DNA of 64,000 bases, from assembly GCF_900169075.1 (NCBI RefSeq), contig NZ_LT827015.1:2558158-2622157 (forward strand). Reading direction: 5' to 3'. Numbering within the stretch: the stretch's first letter is position 1; each line of letters starts with the position of its first letter. A model generated the notes under the pieces. That model made no database searches, was not told the origin of the DNA, and saw only the letters and a list, made by a program, of their open reading frames with translations. This DNA is from Chryseobacterium phocaeense (lineage in GTDB: Bacteria > Bacteroidota > Bacteroidia > Flavobacteriales > Weeksellaceae). The position numbers and the translations under genes are program-made. Shown here one piece after another: positions 1 through 8,822 of the stretch.

Positions 1-2
1 AA

Positions 3-215
3 GATTCCTCTATTGAAGATATGATCCTGAAAAGAAAAACTGAAATTGAGGAAAATGATCTTGTAGACCGACGGGATCCTGATAAAATTTCGCATTTAAC
101 GGAGCTCAAAAACATCCACGATATCCTGGAACTGATCTATGATGTCGCCAAAGAACAGCGAAAAGTCATTGAAAAATATAAAAGCGAGGAGGAACCTACT
201 CCTCCACGATCGTAA
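3..215 (+). CDS. C-terminal end of an unidentified protein (partial)
   Basis: The reading frame is open from the left edge to a TAA at 213-215, so the gene begins outside the window; an internal ATG at 21 is probably not the start. The visible 70 residues are highly charged and helical-looking (many Lys, Glu, Asp) and end in a Pro-rich tail, EEEPTPPRS. There is no signal peptide or recognisable catalytic motif. The 3' end overlaps the convergent phosphopantetheinyl transferase gene by about 20 nt. I do not recognise the family. Confidence 0.5.
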   Translation, partial: DSSIEDMILKRKTEIEENDLVDRRDPDKISHLTELKNIHDILELIYDVAKEQRKVIEKYKSEEEPTPPRS

Positions 216-810
216 AGCAGTAATCATCAAAAAATTCTACCCTTGCTTTGAACTCATCGGAAAACTGTTCATCATAAACCCTGCAGCTGATCTTGTGAAG
301 ATGCTTCAGCTCAAACGGTTTTACTTCATAATTTTTTTTCAGCGACCAGTATTTTGAATGATGAATTTTGTACATGCTTTCCTTCACACTCCAGATGATG
401 GTATAGAAAGCGGGAGCATTATTTTCAGGAATAAATCCCCGTTCGTTTTCATAGGTGAATTTATCAATAACCCTTAATATCTTAGGGTTAAATTTTTCAA
501 TATCAATTCCAATTTTATTCTTGGAAATGGCAATGGCGGCAAAAGGAAATGAATGGGTAATGGAAATCTCGGCATCTTTAGGGGAAAGGAAAGGCTCCCT
601 TTCTTTGTACAGAATTTTGGAATGAGGTTTTAAGCCTTTTAAAAGCTTACGTACCATAAGCACCTCCAGCAGCTTGTTAGGATGATAATCTTTTACCTTT
701 TCGGCATTTTCAGGCTCCAGAAGATCGTTGATATCAAGTTCTTCGCTCTCATCATATTTCCATACAAGGATGGTGGCATTATCATCTGAAAAATCTCGGT
801 AAAGGGGCAT
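196..810 (-). CDS. 4'-phosphopantetheinyl transferase superfamily protein (Sfp-like)
   Basis: This enzyme should transfer the phosphopantetheine arm from CoA to a carrier-protein serine. At 204 aa it is a normal length for the Sfp class. It has the two Mg/CoA-binding signatures: GIDIE at residues 101-105 and WSVKES at 140-145, plus the upstream SITHS motif near 83-87. The substrate carrier protein cannot be told; no polyketide or peptide synthetase lies in the window, so it could serve fatty-acid ACP or a distant locus. It is a single minus-strand gene, convergent with the partial gene at the left edge. Confidence 0.88.
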   Translation of the reverse strand: MPLYRDFSDDNATILVWKYDESEELDINDLLEPENAEKVKDYHPNKLLEVLMVRKLLKGLKPHSKILYKEREPFLSPKDAEISITHSFPFAAIAISKNKIGIDIEKFNPKILRVIDKFTYENERGFIPENNAPAFYTIIWSVKESMYKIHHSKYWSLKKNYEVKPFELKHLHKISCRVYDEQFSDEFKARVEFFDDYCFTIVEE

Positions 811-862
811 CGTTTTTTTATTCGATAAAAGTAGTGAAAAGATGTGAAAGATGAAAGAAGAA

Positions 863-1001
863 GGGAGAGGGAAGCGCGAAGATGGAAGTTAGTGTTCGTT
901 TGCCAATTAACTTTTAAAGTTTTGATTACAAAGAACCTATTAAAAAAATATGTTTCTTTACTTAACCGTTATAAACTTCCATCTCCCCGCTTCCCTCTCC
1001 C
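863..1001. repeat. Long imperfect inverted repeat (GGAAG word)
   Basis: Arms at 863-891 and 972-1001 are reverse complements over about 29 nt with few mismatches and flank an 80-nt A+T-rich spacer. The arms are purine-rich and contain the word GATGGAAG. The element sits between divergent neighbours' ends and is not followed by a U-run. The same word recurs in other gaps (about 4250, 20800, 46271-46422, 48304). Open frames across this region have no coding character. Confidence 0.75.
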
Positions 1002-1013
1002 ATTTTTAATATA

Positions 1014-1538
1014 TTACTTCGACTGATGATTCACATCATTTCTGTGCTCAAGGATATCAAGCTTTTCATCCACAAAATAAGCACTTCCGAATCCGTTCAC
1101 ATAAGAACCTCTCACCGGCTGTAAAGCAATAAGGATGAAATCCTGCATATCGGCAATAACATCTACTACTTTTCCGTGGGTTTCCTTCAGTTTAGCAACT
1201 ACGGTATTCCATGTTTCTGAATCTCTTTCGATCTGGGAAGGGGTGGTCTCAACGGTTAAACGTTCACGGGCATAGATCTGCTTGGTTGCAGATTCATCTT
1301 CAATGAACATTAGTGAAGCTTTTCTTCCGTCCGCCAGGTTTTTGGTATGCTTTGCCATAAAAGAGACCAGAATGTAGAATGTATTGTCCAGTTGTACAAA
1401 TGGAGCATAGCTTGAATTGGGATTTCCTTCTGCATCTGCGGTCGCCAGAATGATACTTTGTGTTCGGTCTATCAGTTCTTTTACTTTTGGAGCAACCGGT
1501 CTTGCTTTCCTGTTTGCTTCTTCCTGGGTATGATTCAT
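1014..1538 (-). CDS. HugZ-like pyridoxamine 5'-phosphate oxidase-fold protein
   Basis: The 174-aa product has the split-barrel flavin/heme-binding fold of the PNPOx/HugZ family: a strand pattern around SIILATADAEGNPNSSYAP (residues about 28-46), the central barrel, and a C-terminal NGFGSAYFV motif typical of HugZ heme oxygenase-like proteins. HugZ relatives bind heme and help in heme-iron use; whether this one degrades heme cannot be settled here. There is no signal peptide, so it is probably cytoplasmic. It stands alone, divergent from ahcY. Confidence 0.8.
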   Translation of the reverse strand: MNHTQEEANRKARPVAPKVKELIDRTQSIILATADAEGNPNSSYAPFVQLDNTFYILVSFMAKHTKNLADGRKASLMFIEDESATKQIYARERLTVETTPSQIERDSETWNTVVAKLKETHGKVVDVIADMQDFILIALQPVRGSYVNGFGSAYFVDEKLDILEHRNDVNHQSK

Positions 1539-1658
1539 AGTATAAAATTTAATATCAACAAAAATAGCTATTTATATTAAGACTAAATAACTTTACATCA
1601 TGTAAAATCTCATCAACCGGAACTTGACCTATTGTTTTTTTATCTTAATTATTAATTG

Positions 1659-1666
1659 TAATTTTG
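1659..1666 (+). promoter_or_regulatory. -7 box of the ahcY promoter
   Basis: TAATTTTG matches the Bacteroidota -7 consensus TAnnTTTG exactly. It places the transcript start near 1672, about 32 nt before the ATG at 1705, and rules out the longer in-frame start at 1624, which lies upstream of the promoter. Confidence 0.7.
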
Positions 1667-1704
1667 CATTTCGTTATCAACTGAATTTAAACTTATTCAT
1701 TCAT

Positions 1705-3018
1705 ATGAGTACTACAACACAATACGTTCCTTACAAAGTGAAGGACATATCCCTAGCAGAATGGGGAAGAAAAGAAATTACCCTTGCTGAAGCAGAAATG
1801 CCAGGCCTGATGTCTATCCGTGAAGAATACGGACCCTCTCAACCCTTGAAAGGTGCAAGAATTGCCGGATGTCTTCACATGACGATCCAGACTGCCGTGC
1901 TTATCGAGACATTGGTAGCTCTGGGTGCTGAAGTTACCTGGTCTTCCTGTAATATCTTCTCTACGCAGGATCACGCTGCTGCTGCCATTGCTGCTGCCGG
2001 AATCCCTGTATATGCCTGGAAAGGTCTTAATGAAGAGGAATTTGACTGGTGTATTGAGCAGACTTTATTCTTCGGCGAAGACAGAAAACCATTGAACATG
2101 ATCCTTGATGATGGTGGAGATTTAACGAATATGGTTTTTGATAAATACCCTGAATTCACAAAAGATATCAAAGGACTTTCTGAAGAAACCACAACCGGAG
2201 TACACAGACTGTACGAAAGAATGAAAAACGGAACGCTGGTAATGCCTGCCATCAACGTCAATGATTCTGTTACCAAATCTAAATTCGACAACAAATACGG
2301 ATGTAAAGAATCTGCTGTAGATGCAGTAAGAAGAGCTACAGACGTAATGCTTGCAGGAAAAAGAGTGGTAGTGTGCGGATATGGAGACGTAGGTAAAGGA
2401 ACTGCTGCTTCTTTCAGAGGAGCCGGTTCTATTGTTACCGTTACTGAAATTGATCCTATCTGTGCGCTTCAGGCTGCAATGGACGGTTATGAGGTAAAAA
2501 GATTAGATACTGTGGTAGATAACGCAGATATAGTAATCACAACTACCGGTAACTTCAATATTGTAAGAGGAGAGCATTTCCTTAAAATGAAAGATAAAGC
2601 TATCGTTTGTAACATCGGTCACTTCGATAATGAAATCGATATGGCCTGGTTAAATACCAACTATGGTCATACAAAATCTGAAGTGAAGCCTCAGGTGGAT
2701 ATCTATACCATTGAAGGTAAAGAAGTGATCATCCTTGCAGAAGGAAGACTGGTAAACTTAGGATGTGCAACAGGACACCCAAGTTTCGTAATGTCTAACT
2801 CGTTCTCTAACCAGACCCTTGCTCAGATCGAATTGTGGAACAACTCTGCAGCTTACAAAAATGAAGTATACATGCTTCCAAAGCACCTTGACGAGAAAGT
2901 AGCGGCTTTACACCTTAAAAAATTAAGCGTTGAATTAGAAACTCTTTCTAATGAGCAGGCTGAATATATCGGTGTAGATGTGAAAGGGCCATTCAAGCCT
3001 GAGTACTACAGATATTAA
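1705..3018 (+). CDS. ahcY: Adenosylhomocysteinase
   Basis: It hydrolyses S-adenosylhomocysteine to adenosine and homocysteine, clearing the by-product of methyl transfer and feeding methionine resynthesis. The 437-aa length is standard. Visible signatures are the catalytic segment [16 protein letters not shown] (residues 181-196), which carries the active-site Lys and Asp, and the NAD Rossmann loop CGYGDVGKG (224-232). The C-terminus KPEYYRY carries the conserved Lys-Tyr that reaches into the neighbouring subunit's NAD site. The ATG at 1705 is chosen because the promoter box at 1659-1666 lies between it and the alternative start at 1624. It appears monocistronic, ending in a clear terminator. 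Confidence 0.98.
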   Translation: MSTTTQYVPYKVKDISLAEWGRKEITLAEAEMPGLMSIREEYGPSQPLKGARIAGCLHMTIQTAVLIETLVALGAEVTWSSCNIFSTQDHAAAAIAAAGIPVYAWKGLNEEEFDWCIEQTLFFGEDRKPLNMILDDGGDLTNMVFDKYPEFTKDIKGLSEETTTGVHRLYERMKNGTLVMPAINVNDSVTKSKFDNKYGCKESAVDAVRRATDVMLAGKRVVVCGYGDVGKGTAASFRGAGSIVTVTEIDPICALQAAMDGYEVKRLDTVVDNADIVITTTGNFNIVRGEHFLKMKDKAIVCNIGHFDNEIDMAWLNTNYGHTKSEVKPQVDIYTIEGKEVIILAEGRLVNLGCATGHPSFVMSNSFSNQTLAQIELWNNSAAYKNEVYMLPKHLDEKVAALHLKKLSVELETLSNEQAEYIGVDVKGPFKPEYYRY

Positions 3019-3039
3019 TATTTTTTAATCTTACATAAT

Positions 3040-3078
3040 AAAAGACTTTTCAGGTTTCTGAAGAGTCTTTTATTTTTT
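3040..3078 (+). terminator. Intrinsic terminator of ahcY
   Basis: Arms AAAGACTTTTCAG (3041-3053) and CTGAAGAGTCTTT (3058-3070) pair with one G-U and enclose a GTTT loop. A T-rich stretch follows, 22 nt after the ahcY stop. Confidence 0.85.
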
Positions 3079-3211
3079 CAGCCGGTTTTCAAGATATTGG
3101 TTTAACATGGTGATTGGCCTCAGTTCCCCGTATTTTACCCATATTTTCCCTGTAATACGGGGCATTGTGTAAAAAATGAATATATTTACCTGTTAAATAA
3201 AACATTAATTC

Positions 3212-3604
3212 ATGAAAAAACAAAAAGTATCGAATGCTTTCATCGCGGCATCGTGGATAGCCCTGGGAGCCGGAATGGTTGGCTTTATCGTAGGTCTTGC
3301 CAGAGCGGAAATGCAGCTGAACGAAAAAGGATATTATTTTACTATTCTTTTATATGGCTTGTTTGCCGTGGTTTCTCTTCAGAAAGCGGTACGCGACAAG
3401 CTGGAAAATATTCCGGTAACGGATATTTATTATGGTATCTGCTGGTTTGCCACACTCTCATCTATCGTGCTACTGGCAGTTGGACTCTGGAATGCCACCA
3501 TTCTTCCAAGTGAAAAAGGATTTTATGCATTTGCATTCCTTCTTGCCCTTTTCGGAGCGATCTCCGTTCAAAAAAATACCCGGGACAATATGGCTCAGGA
3601 CTAA
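3212..3604 (+). CDS. YiaA/YiaB-type two-helix inner membrane protein
   Basis: The 130-aa protein consists of two similar halves, each with two predicted membrane helices: residues about 8-30 and 40-58, then about 72-92 and 100-118. Each half has a conserved GFY/GYY-F-LL turn and ends in the same type of motif, VSLQKAVRD in the first and ISVQKNTRD in the second. This internal duplication is the YiaAB domain pattern. The family's function is unknown. The gene stands alone between ahcY and a terminator shared with purE. Confidence 0.85.
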   Translation: MKKQKVSNAFIAASWIALGAGMVGFIVGLARAEMQLNEKGYYFTILLYGLFAVVSLQKAVRDKLENIPVTDIYYGICWFATLSSIVLLAVGLWNATILPSEKGFYAFAFLLALFGAISVQKNTRDNMAQD

Positions 3605-3617
3605 CGGAAATAAAAAC

Positions 3618-3653
3618 AAAAATCGCCTATCTTGTGATAAGGCGATTTTTTTA
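3618..3653. terminator. Bidirectional terminator between yiaA-like gene and purE
   Basis: AATCGCCTAT and ATAAGGCGATT (3621-3647) form a stem with one bulge and a short loop. It is flanked by A-runs on the left and T-runs on the right, so it can end transcripts from both convergent genes. Confidence 0.85.
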
Positions 3654-3668
3654 TGGTGTGCGTATTAT

Positions 3669-4178
3669 TTACAGATCAAAATGATTCGGGTGCATGGCTT
3701 TGATATCATCCACCGTTCCCAATACTTTATCTTTAAGGGAATCCTGGTATTTCTGAAGATTTTCAGCAATGGCTTCATCTGCACTTCCCAGGATCTTTAC
3801 GGCTAAAATACCCGCATTTAAAGCTCCGTTCAATGCTACGGTTGCTACAGGAATTCCGCCCGGCATCTGAAGGATAGACAATACAGAATCCCAGCCATCA
3901 ATAGAATTACTGGATAAAATCGGAACCCCGATTACCGGCAATGTGGTACAGCTGGCTACCATCCCCGGAAGGTGAGCTGCTCCTCCAGCGCCTGCAATGA
4001 TCACTTTAAGGCCCCTTTCCTTTGCTGATTTTGCATAATCAAACATCCTTTCCGGTGTTCTGTGCGCCGAAACTACCGTGAGTTCATACGGAATATCAAG
4101 ACTTTTTAAAAAATTCGCAGCTTGTTCCATAATCGGCAGATCGCTCTGGCTGCCCATAATAATTCCTACCATCTTCAA
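3669..4178 (-). CDS. purE: N5-carboxyaminoimidazole ribonucleotide mutase
   Basis: Class I PurE converts N5-CAIR to CAIR in purine synthesis and works with PurK. The 169-aa protein shows the phosphate-binding GSQSD (residues 9-13), the SAHRTPER loop near 37-44 with the catalytic His, and the GAGGAAHLPGM segment. Unlike in many bacteria, purK is not adjacent but about 5.3 kb away on the same strand, with an unrelated set of genes between. A -7 box (4194-4201, minus strand) lies just upstream, so it is probably transcribed alone. Confidence 0.97.
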   Translation of the reverse strand: MKMVGIIMGSQSDLPIMEQAANFLKSLDIPYELTVVSAHRTPERMFDYAKSAKERGLKVIIAGAGGAAHLPGMVASCTTLPVIGVPILSSNSIDGWDSVLSILQMPGGIPVATVALNGALNAGILAVKILGSADEAIAENLQKYQDSLKDKVLGTVDDIKAMHPNHFDL

Positions 4179-4193
4179 TTTTTATTAGATTTC

Positions 4194-4201
4194 CAAAGAT
4201 A
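4194..4201 (-). promoter_or_regulatory. -7 box of the purE promoter
   Basis: The plus-strand CAAAGATA reads TATCTTTG on the minus strand, an exact TAnnTTTG, 16 nt upstream of the purE ATG. Confidence 0.65.
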
Positions 4202-4431
4202 AAGAATTTTAACCACCTACATCCGGGATAAAAGAGCAAAATTAAGGAGATGGAAGCCGGAAGAAGGAGGTTGGAAGTTATTGGCCCCGAAAAAACAGCT
4301 GTTCCCGTTTCATAAGCAAATTCATTCTTTCCCTTTTCCCTTTTTGCTATTTCACTATTTCACCCACTCCAAACCATCTGTACCTTTAAAAATAGGAGGA
4401 ACTGTACCCATCGTTTTTACTTTATAACAGG

Positions 4432-4439
4432 TATATTTG
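4432..4439 (+). promoter_or_regulatory. -7 box that fixes the start of the DMT transporter
   Basis: TATATTTG is an exact -7 box. Transcription would begin near 4445, so a TTG at 4441 cannot be the start codon; the next in-frame TTG at 4462 fits. Confidence 0.7.
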
Positions 4440-4461
4440 TTTGTTATACCTGGGATTCACA

Positions 4462-5367
4462 TTGAAAGATTATAAACTTATTTTTGCTGTTCTTACTGTG
4501 GCCATTGTATGGGGAACTACATTTCTGGCTATCCGAGTTGCTGTTGAGACTATTCCTGCATGGTTTGTAGCGGGAATCCGTCAGTTTCTGGCCGCTCTTA
4601 TTATGTTTTTCATTCTTGTTTCAAGAAAAGAATTCAAATGGATCGGCTGGAAAAACCTGGGTTATCAGGTTGTTTTTGCTTCCCTGATGCTGGTGGTTGC
4701 CAACGGAATGACCACTGTAGCTGAAGAAACGGTTTCCAGCAGTCTCGCTTCACTCATCAGCGCCTGCTCTCCTATTCTCGTGTTTTTAGGAAGTGTAGCG
4801 GTAGGGTTGCAGAAATTCAGTTTCCGTTCCCTTGCAGGTGTGTTACTGTGTTTCAGTGGTATTCTTTTTATTTTCTGGGACGGTATCCAGGATCTTGCAA
4901 ACCCTCAATACAGAACAGGAATGATCTTCCTCTTCTGCGCCATTGCCGGATGGGCTTCTGGGACTATCTTCACCAAAAAACTCAATATCCAAAGCGGCAA
5001 TATTACGCTGAATCTTTTTTATCAGTTCTTATTTGCAGGTGTTGTTCAGGTTATTTTTGCATTTCTTTTTTCAGAAAATTATAATTTCGGAAACTGGAGC
5101 TTGAAAAGTATTTCAGCCATGCTTTATCTGGCTGTGTTTGGCTCTGTAGCTGCATTTTTCGCCTTTCATTATGCCTTAACGAAGATTTCCCCGGTACAGG
5201 TTTCTATCCTGGCTTATGTGAATACGGTAATCGCCATATTTCTGGGCTGGCTGATTATGGATGAAAAAATCTCTCTTAAGTTTATCCTTGCTGCAGTGAT
5301 GATCATCTGTGGGGTTTTTATTATTAATTACAAGCCGGAAATGTTCAGGAAACATAAGGTCGTGTAA
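4462..5367 (+). CDS. EamA/DMT-family permease (drug/metabolite exporter)
   Basis: This is a ten-helix EamA transporter made of two five-helix repeats (301 aa from the chosen start). The first repeat begins at the AIVWGTTFLAIRVAVE segment, and the second has ILAYVNTVIAIFLGWLIMDE, the usual signature near helix 9. DMT proteins export amino acids or other small metabolites; the substrate is not deducible. The start is TTG at 4462, giving MKDYKLIF, because the promoter box at 4432-4439 excludes the TTG at 4441 and there is no ATG near. It appears monocistronic. A second EamA gene at 60506 is distinct and belongs to the met operon. Confidence 0.88.
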   Translation: MKDYKLIFAVLTVAIVWGTTFLAIRVAVETIPAWFVAGIRQFLAALIMFFILVSRKEFKWIGWKNLGYQVVFASLMLVVANGMTTVAEETVSSSLASLISACSPILVFLGSVAVGLQKFSFRSLAGVLLCFSGILFIFWDGIQDLANPQYRTGMIFLFCAIAGWASGTIFTKKLNIQSGNITLNLFYQFLFAGVVQVIFAFLFSENYNFGNWSLKSISAMLYLAVFGSVAAFFAFHYALTKISPVQVSILAYVNTVIAIFLGWLIMDEKISLKFILAAVMIICGVFIINYKPEMFRKHKVV

Positions 5368-5909
5368 AAGCTCATTAGGCTTTATAAAAATCTGCATAAT
5401 CTCCAAAATCTGTGTGAGACATCTTAATAAAAATATTATTTTTTTATCTTCTTTTGTCTTGAAACAAAAGAAGCAAAAATTCAAGACCGGGAAACTTCCG
5501 CTAAAAATAAACCCTGTTCTCTAAAAATTCTAAACTTGCGCGGATTAGATATTTCTGCTTCGTTCAGTCGCTGTGCCGCGCTTCGGACAGTAGAATTTTC
5601 TTAACGCTCACAGAATTTATTCTTAACGCTCCAGCTTCCTATGTCGGTTTTATTGCAGTTGCAAAAACTAATCCTTCTCAAAAAATCTGTGGAAATCCGT
5701 AGGAGAAAAAAATTCTGCGTGAGATTCTTTAAAAAATCATCAGATTTTCCTTAACTATTCTTAATTCCTTCATTATCTTTACGTTTCAACAAATATTAAA
5801 ATCATCACCCGGCAGGGCCATCCGTATTTTTCATCTAAAAGCATCTGTCTGGCATAAATTTTCTATTTCCTTTATTTTTCCCTATCTTGTTTACATCAAC
5901 ACCTATAAT
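5368..5909. other. Gene-free gap with dispersed-repeat-like sequence
   Basis: There is no credible gene here. About 5385-5430 carries the ATCTGC-type word seen near 9260, 15490 and 36911. From about 5450 to 5720 the sequence is translatable in patches, with stops in all frames (for example a stretch containing AAGACCGGGAAACTTCCGC). It resembles repeat-type intergenic sequence that I associate with Chryseobacterium genomes. An AT-rich segment with poly-pyrimidine follows up to the lipoprotein at 5910. Confidence 0.5.
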
Positions 5910-6476
5910 ATGCTTAAAAACACTTTTTTTCTCCTCTTTCTGGGCTCATTTCTCCTGATCAGCTGCGATTATAAGGAAAAAGAAAAAAACCTGACGGAAA
6001 GAGAAAAACAACTCCTCGAAAAAGAAAAAATATTTGCAAAAAAAGATGCGGAATACCAGTCTCTTTTAAAAATGAGAGACAGCATTTTTGCCAAAAAAGA
6101 TTCCGTGAAGATAGCCCTTTGGCCTGAAGAAATTACAGGATCCTGGAACGGAAAGGTCATCTGTACAGAATCCAGCTGCAGTGATTATGTGGTGGGTGAC
6201 CAGAGAACTGATGTCTGGGAATTCGACAGTGATTCTATACACCTGTCTACAAAAATCATCAACAATAATAATCTCGTACGCCAATATTCCGGCAAATTTG
6301 AGAACAACGAAATCAAACTTAATTTCAAAACAGATTCCACTTCCCGGAAAAAAGTAGAAATGAATGTTCTGCTAAATGATATTTCCGATAATAAACTTAA
6401 AGGAACAAGAACCATTACGGTCAACGATGGCTGTACCGCCAAATTTTCCGTTGAATTAGTACGTTCCACCAAATAA
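5910..6476 (+). CDS. Putative lipoprotein with N-terminal coiled coil
   Basis: The 188-aa product starts with a hydrophobic signal ending in a lipobox, FLLISC, with the lipidated Cys at residue 19. A Lys/Glu-rich heptad region (about 22-65; KEKEKNLTEREKQLLEKEK) looks like a coiled coil. It is followed by a beta-rich domain that begins ITGSWNGKVICTESSCSDY and ends NDGCTAKFSVELV, with paired Cys residues. The overall plan suggests an envelope lipoprotein with a lipocalin-like or META-like beta domain; no function can be assigned. It lies 7 nt upstream of the KefB-type antiporter and probably shares its transcript. Confidence 0.75.
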   Translation: MLKNTFFLLFLGSFLLISCDYKEKEKNLTEREKQLLEKEKIFAKKDAEYQSLLKMRDSIFAKKDSVKIALWPEEITGSWNGKVICTESSCSDYVVGDQRTDVWEFDSDSIHLSTKIINNNNLVRQYSGKFENNEIKLNFKTDSTSRKKVEMNVLLNDISDNKLKGTRTITVNDGCTAKFSVELVRSTK

Positions 6477-6483
6477 AACACCT

Positions 6484-8607
6484 ATGATTTTACTGAGTAT
6501 ACATAATCTGAGTTTTCCTATTGAAGATCCGGTATTAAAATTCCTGTTGGTACTGGTCATCATCCTTGCCGCTCCCCTTCTTTTAAACAAAATAAAAGTT
6601 CCACATCTGCTGGGACTTATTATTGCCGGAGCTGTGATAGGACCCAATGGATTTAATGTACTTGCAAGGGATAGCAGTATTGTGGTGACGGGGACTACAG
6701 GTCTTCTTTACATTATGTTTCTGGCAGGTCTGGAAATTGATATGGGTGATTTTAAAAAGAACAAGTGGAAAAGCCTCACTTTTGGACTTTATACATTCAC
6801 CGTTCCCCTTGTTCTGGGCTATCTTGGCGGTTACTACCTGCTTCATTTTTCAGTCCTGACTTCCATTCTTTTTGCCAGCCTTTTTTCTTCTCATACGTTG
6901 ATTGCCTATCCATTGGTGAGTAAACTGGGCATTGCAAAAAACAAAGCCGTTAATATTACAGTTGGCGGAACCATGATTACCGATATCCTGGCACTATTGG
7001 TTCTGGCTGTCATTGTGGGACTTTCGCAGGGAGATGTCGGTACGGAATTCTGGGTAAAACTTTCCGTTTCCTTTATTATATTCGCCCTGATTGTTCTGAT
7101 TGTATTCCCGATTATAGGGCGATGGTTTTTCAAAAAGGTAGATGATAAGATTTCTCAGTATATTTTTGTGCTTGTGATGATCTATCTGGCAGCTCTGCTT
7201 GCGGAACTGGCCGGTTTAGAAGCTATTATCGGAGCATTCTTTGCGGGTCTGGCCCTTAACAGGCTTATTCCTCATACCTCATCACTGATGAACCGGGTAG
7301 AATTTGTAGGAAACGCTATATTTATACCTTTCTTCCTGATCAGTGTGGGAATGCTGATCGATTTTAAAGTATTCTTCAAAAGCTGGGAAACACTTGAAGT
7401 GGCAGGAATTATGCTTGTGGCTTCCATTGGTGGAAAATATCTTTCTGCGGTGATGACTCAAAAAACTTTCAGACTTTCCAAAGAGGAAGGAAAACTGATT
7501 TTCGGGCTGAGTTCTGCTTCTGCGGCAGCCACACTGGCCTCGGTAATGGTAGGATACAATATCATCCTTTCCGAAACAGAAACCGGAGAACCTGTAAGAT
7601 TACTGAACGAACATGTTCTGAACGGAAGTATTCTGCTGATCCTTGTTTCCTGTACTATTTCTTCGTTTATTTCAATGGCAAGTGCACAAAAGATTGCAGA
7701 CAGCGATAATGAAGATACTGTTTCCGGAAACAGCCATGAAGAGGAAAATATCCTACTGGCCATCAATCATGAGGAAACTGTGGAAAGAATGGTTAATCTG
7801 GGAATCCAGATCAAAGCCCATTCGAATACAGAGAACCTTTTTGCACTGAATGTGATTAATGAGGATAAAAATGAATCCTCTGTAAAAAACGCTGAAAAAC
7901 TTCTTCACCAGGCTGCTGATGCGGCTTCCGCTGCCGATGTGAACATACAGGCCCTGAAACGATATGACAATGATGTGGTCAACGGGGTGAAAAATGTGAT
8001 TAAAGAACAGGACATTACAGATCTTATCATTGGGCTGGAGGATGAAAAAGGATTCTCCCCTTCTTTTGTTTACAACCTTTACAATGGCTATCTTCAGAAC
8101 GATGAAGTCAACGTATTGGTCTATCATGCGGCCCAGCCCCTTTCCACGATTAAAAAATATGCCGTCATGATTCCTGAAAATGCCCACAAGGAAGCCGGAT
8201 TCTTCCACGCACTCCTCAGGGTATGGAATATCGCCAGAAATTCCGGTGCCACCATGGTTTTTTATGCCCCGGAAAACATTCTGAATATTCTTCAGAGGAT
8301 TAATAAAAAGGCCAATATAGAATCGGAATTTATCATCATGAGTACCTGGCAGGATGGCGAAAAAACCGCTGCGGGATTAAAGGAAGATGAAGCTTTGATC
8401 GTCTTGATGGCGAAACGCGGGATGAAATCTTATATTCCAAGAATGAGAATGATCCCGGAATTGCTGAACAGGTATTTAAATGATAATAATTACCTCCTGA
8501 TTTTCCCGTTTTCAGAATTTGATCAAAACAGTCCGGAGATACGTTCTGTAGGAAATCATGATGATTTTATGGAAATCGGAAATGTAATTCAGAAGATTTT
8601 CAAGTAA
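6484..8607 (+). CDS. CPA2 cation:proton antiporter with C-terminal universal-stress-like region
   Basis: The 707-aa protein has an N-terminal Na/H exchanger-like membrane domain (residues about 15-400, roughly 12 helices). Family motifs include PHLLGLIIAGAVIGPNGFN near 39-57 and a GLEIDMGDFKKN loop. The C-terminal 270 residues are soluble and USP-like (about 425-707) in place of the RCK/TrkA-N domain of KefB/KefC. This architecture is common in Bacteroidota and suggests monovalent cation/proton exchange controlled by nucleotide or stress signals; ion specificity is unknown. It follows the lipoprotein gene with a 7-nt gap. Confidence 0.92.
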   Translation: MILLSIHNLSFPIEDPVLKFLLVLVIILAAPLLLNKIKVPHLLGLIIAGAVIGPNGFNVLARDSSIVVTGTTGLLYIMFLAGLEIDMGDFKKNKWKSLTFGLYTFTVPLVLGYLGGYYLLHFSVLTSILFASLFSSHTLIAYPLVSKLGIAKNKAVNITVGGTMITDILALLVLAVIVGLSQGDVGTEFWVKLSVSFIIFALIVLIVFPIIGRWFFKKVDDKISQYIFVLVMIYLAALLAELAGLEAIIGAFFAGLALNRLIPHTSSLMNRVEFVGNAIFIPFFLISVGMLIDFKVFFKSWETLEVAGIMLVASIGGKYLSAVMTQKTFRLSKEEGKLIFGLSSASAAATLASVMVGYNIILSETETGEPVRLLNEHVLNGSILLILVSCTISSFISMASAQKIADSDNEDTVSGNSHEEENILLAINHEETVERMVNLGIQIKAHSNTENLFALNVINEDKNESSVKNAEKLLHQAADAASAADVNIQALKRYDNDVVNGVKNVIKEQDITDLIIGLEDEKGFSPSFVYNLYNGYLQNDEVNVLVYHAAQPLSTIKKYAVMIPENAHKEAGFFHALLRVWNIARNSGATMVFYAPENILNILQRINKKANIESEFIIMSTWQDGEKTAAGLKEDEALIVLMAKRGMKSYIPRMRMIPELLNRYLNDNNYLLIFPFSEFDQNSPEIRSVGNHDDFMEIGNVIQKIFK

Positions 8608-8616
8608 AAAGAGTAA

Positions 8617-8772
8617 AAAACAATACATGATAATTTCAATCCTGGCAGCAGATTATTTATTGCGAGCATATGCCGGGAATCCAATGAAGATAAGCGAATT
8701 TTCTATCATGCTTTTGTATGGAATGAGAAGAAAAAGATTTTTGAAGCGGTGAGTGAAAAGGATATTAAATAA
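8617..8772 (+). pseudogene. Remnant of a coding sequence without a start
   Basis: Downstream of the antiporter stop, one frame (same register) is open from 8617 to TAA 8770-8772. It has coding-like composition, for example SRLFIASICRESNEDKR then FYHAFVWNEKKKIFEAV, yet there is no ATG, GTG or TTG with a plausible context. It reads like the C-terminal end of a decayed gene. I cannot name the parent family. Confidence 0.35.
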
Positions 8773-8773
8773 A

Positions 8774-8800
8774 AAAGCCGGAAGAAACCTTCCGACTTTA
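8774..8800 (-). terminator. Terminator of the double-glycine peptide gene
   Basis: AAAGCCGGAAG and CTTCCGACTTT form a hairpin with loop AAAC and one mismatch. Read on the minus strand it is followed by a run of six T, 22 nt after the peptide stop. Confidence 0.75.
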
Positions 8801-8822
8801 GTTTAATTATCAAGAGATTTTT

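Noticed and set aside
844..1026. 60-codon frame over the 863-1001 repeat
   Set aside because: The sequence is an inverted repeat; the frame is a by-product and its peptide is low-complexity.
1624..1704. N-terminal extension of ahcY
   Set aside because: It would include the -7 box at 1659-1666 and gives an atypical hydrophobic start; the family begins at 1705.
4441..4461. Earlier TTG start of the DMT transporter
   Set aside because: The promoter box ends at 4439, so this codon would not be transcribed with a leader; the TTG at 4462 is used.
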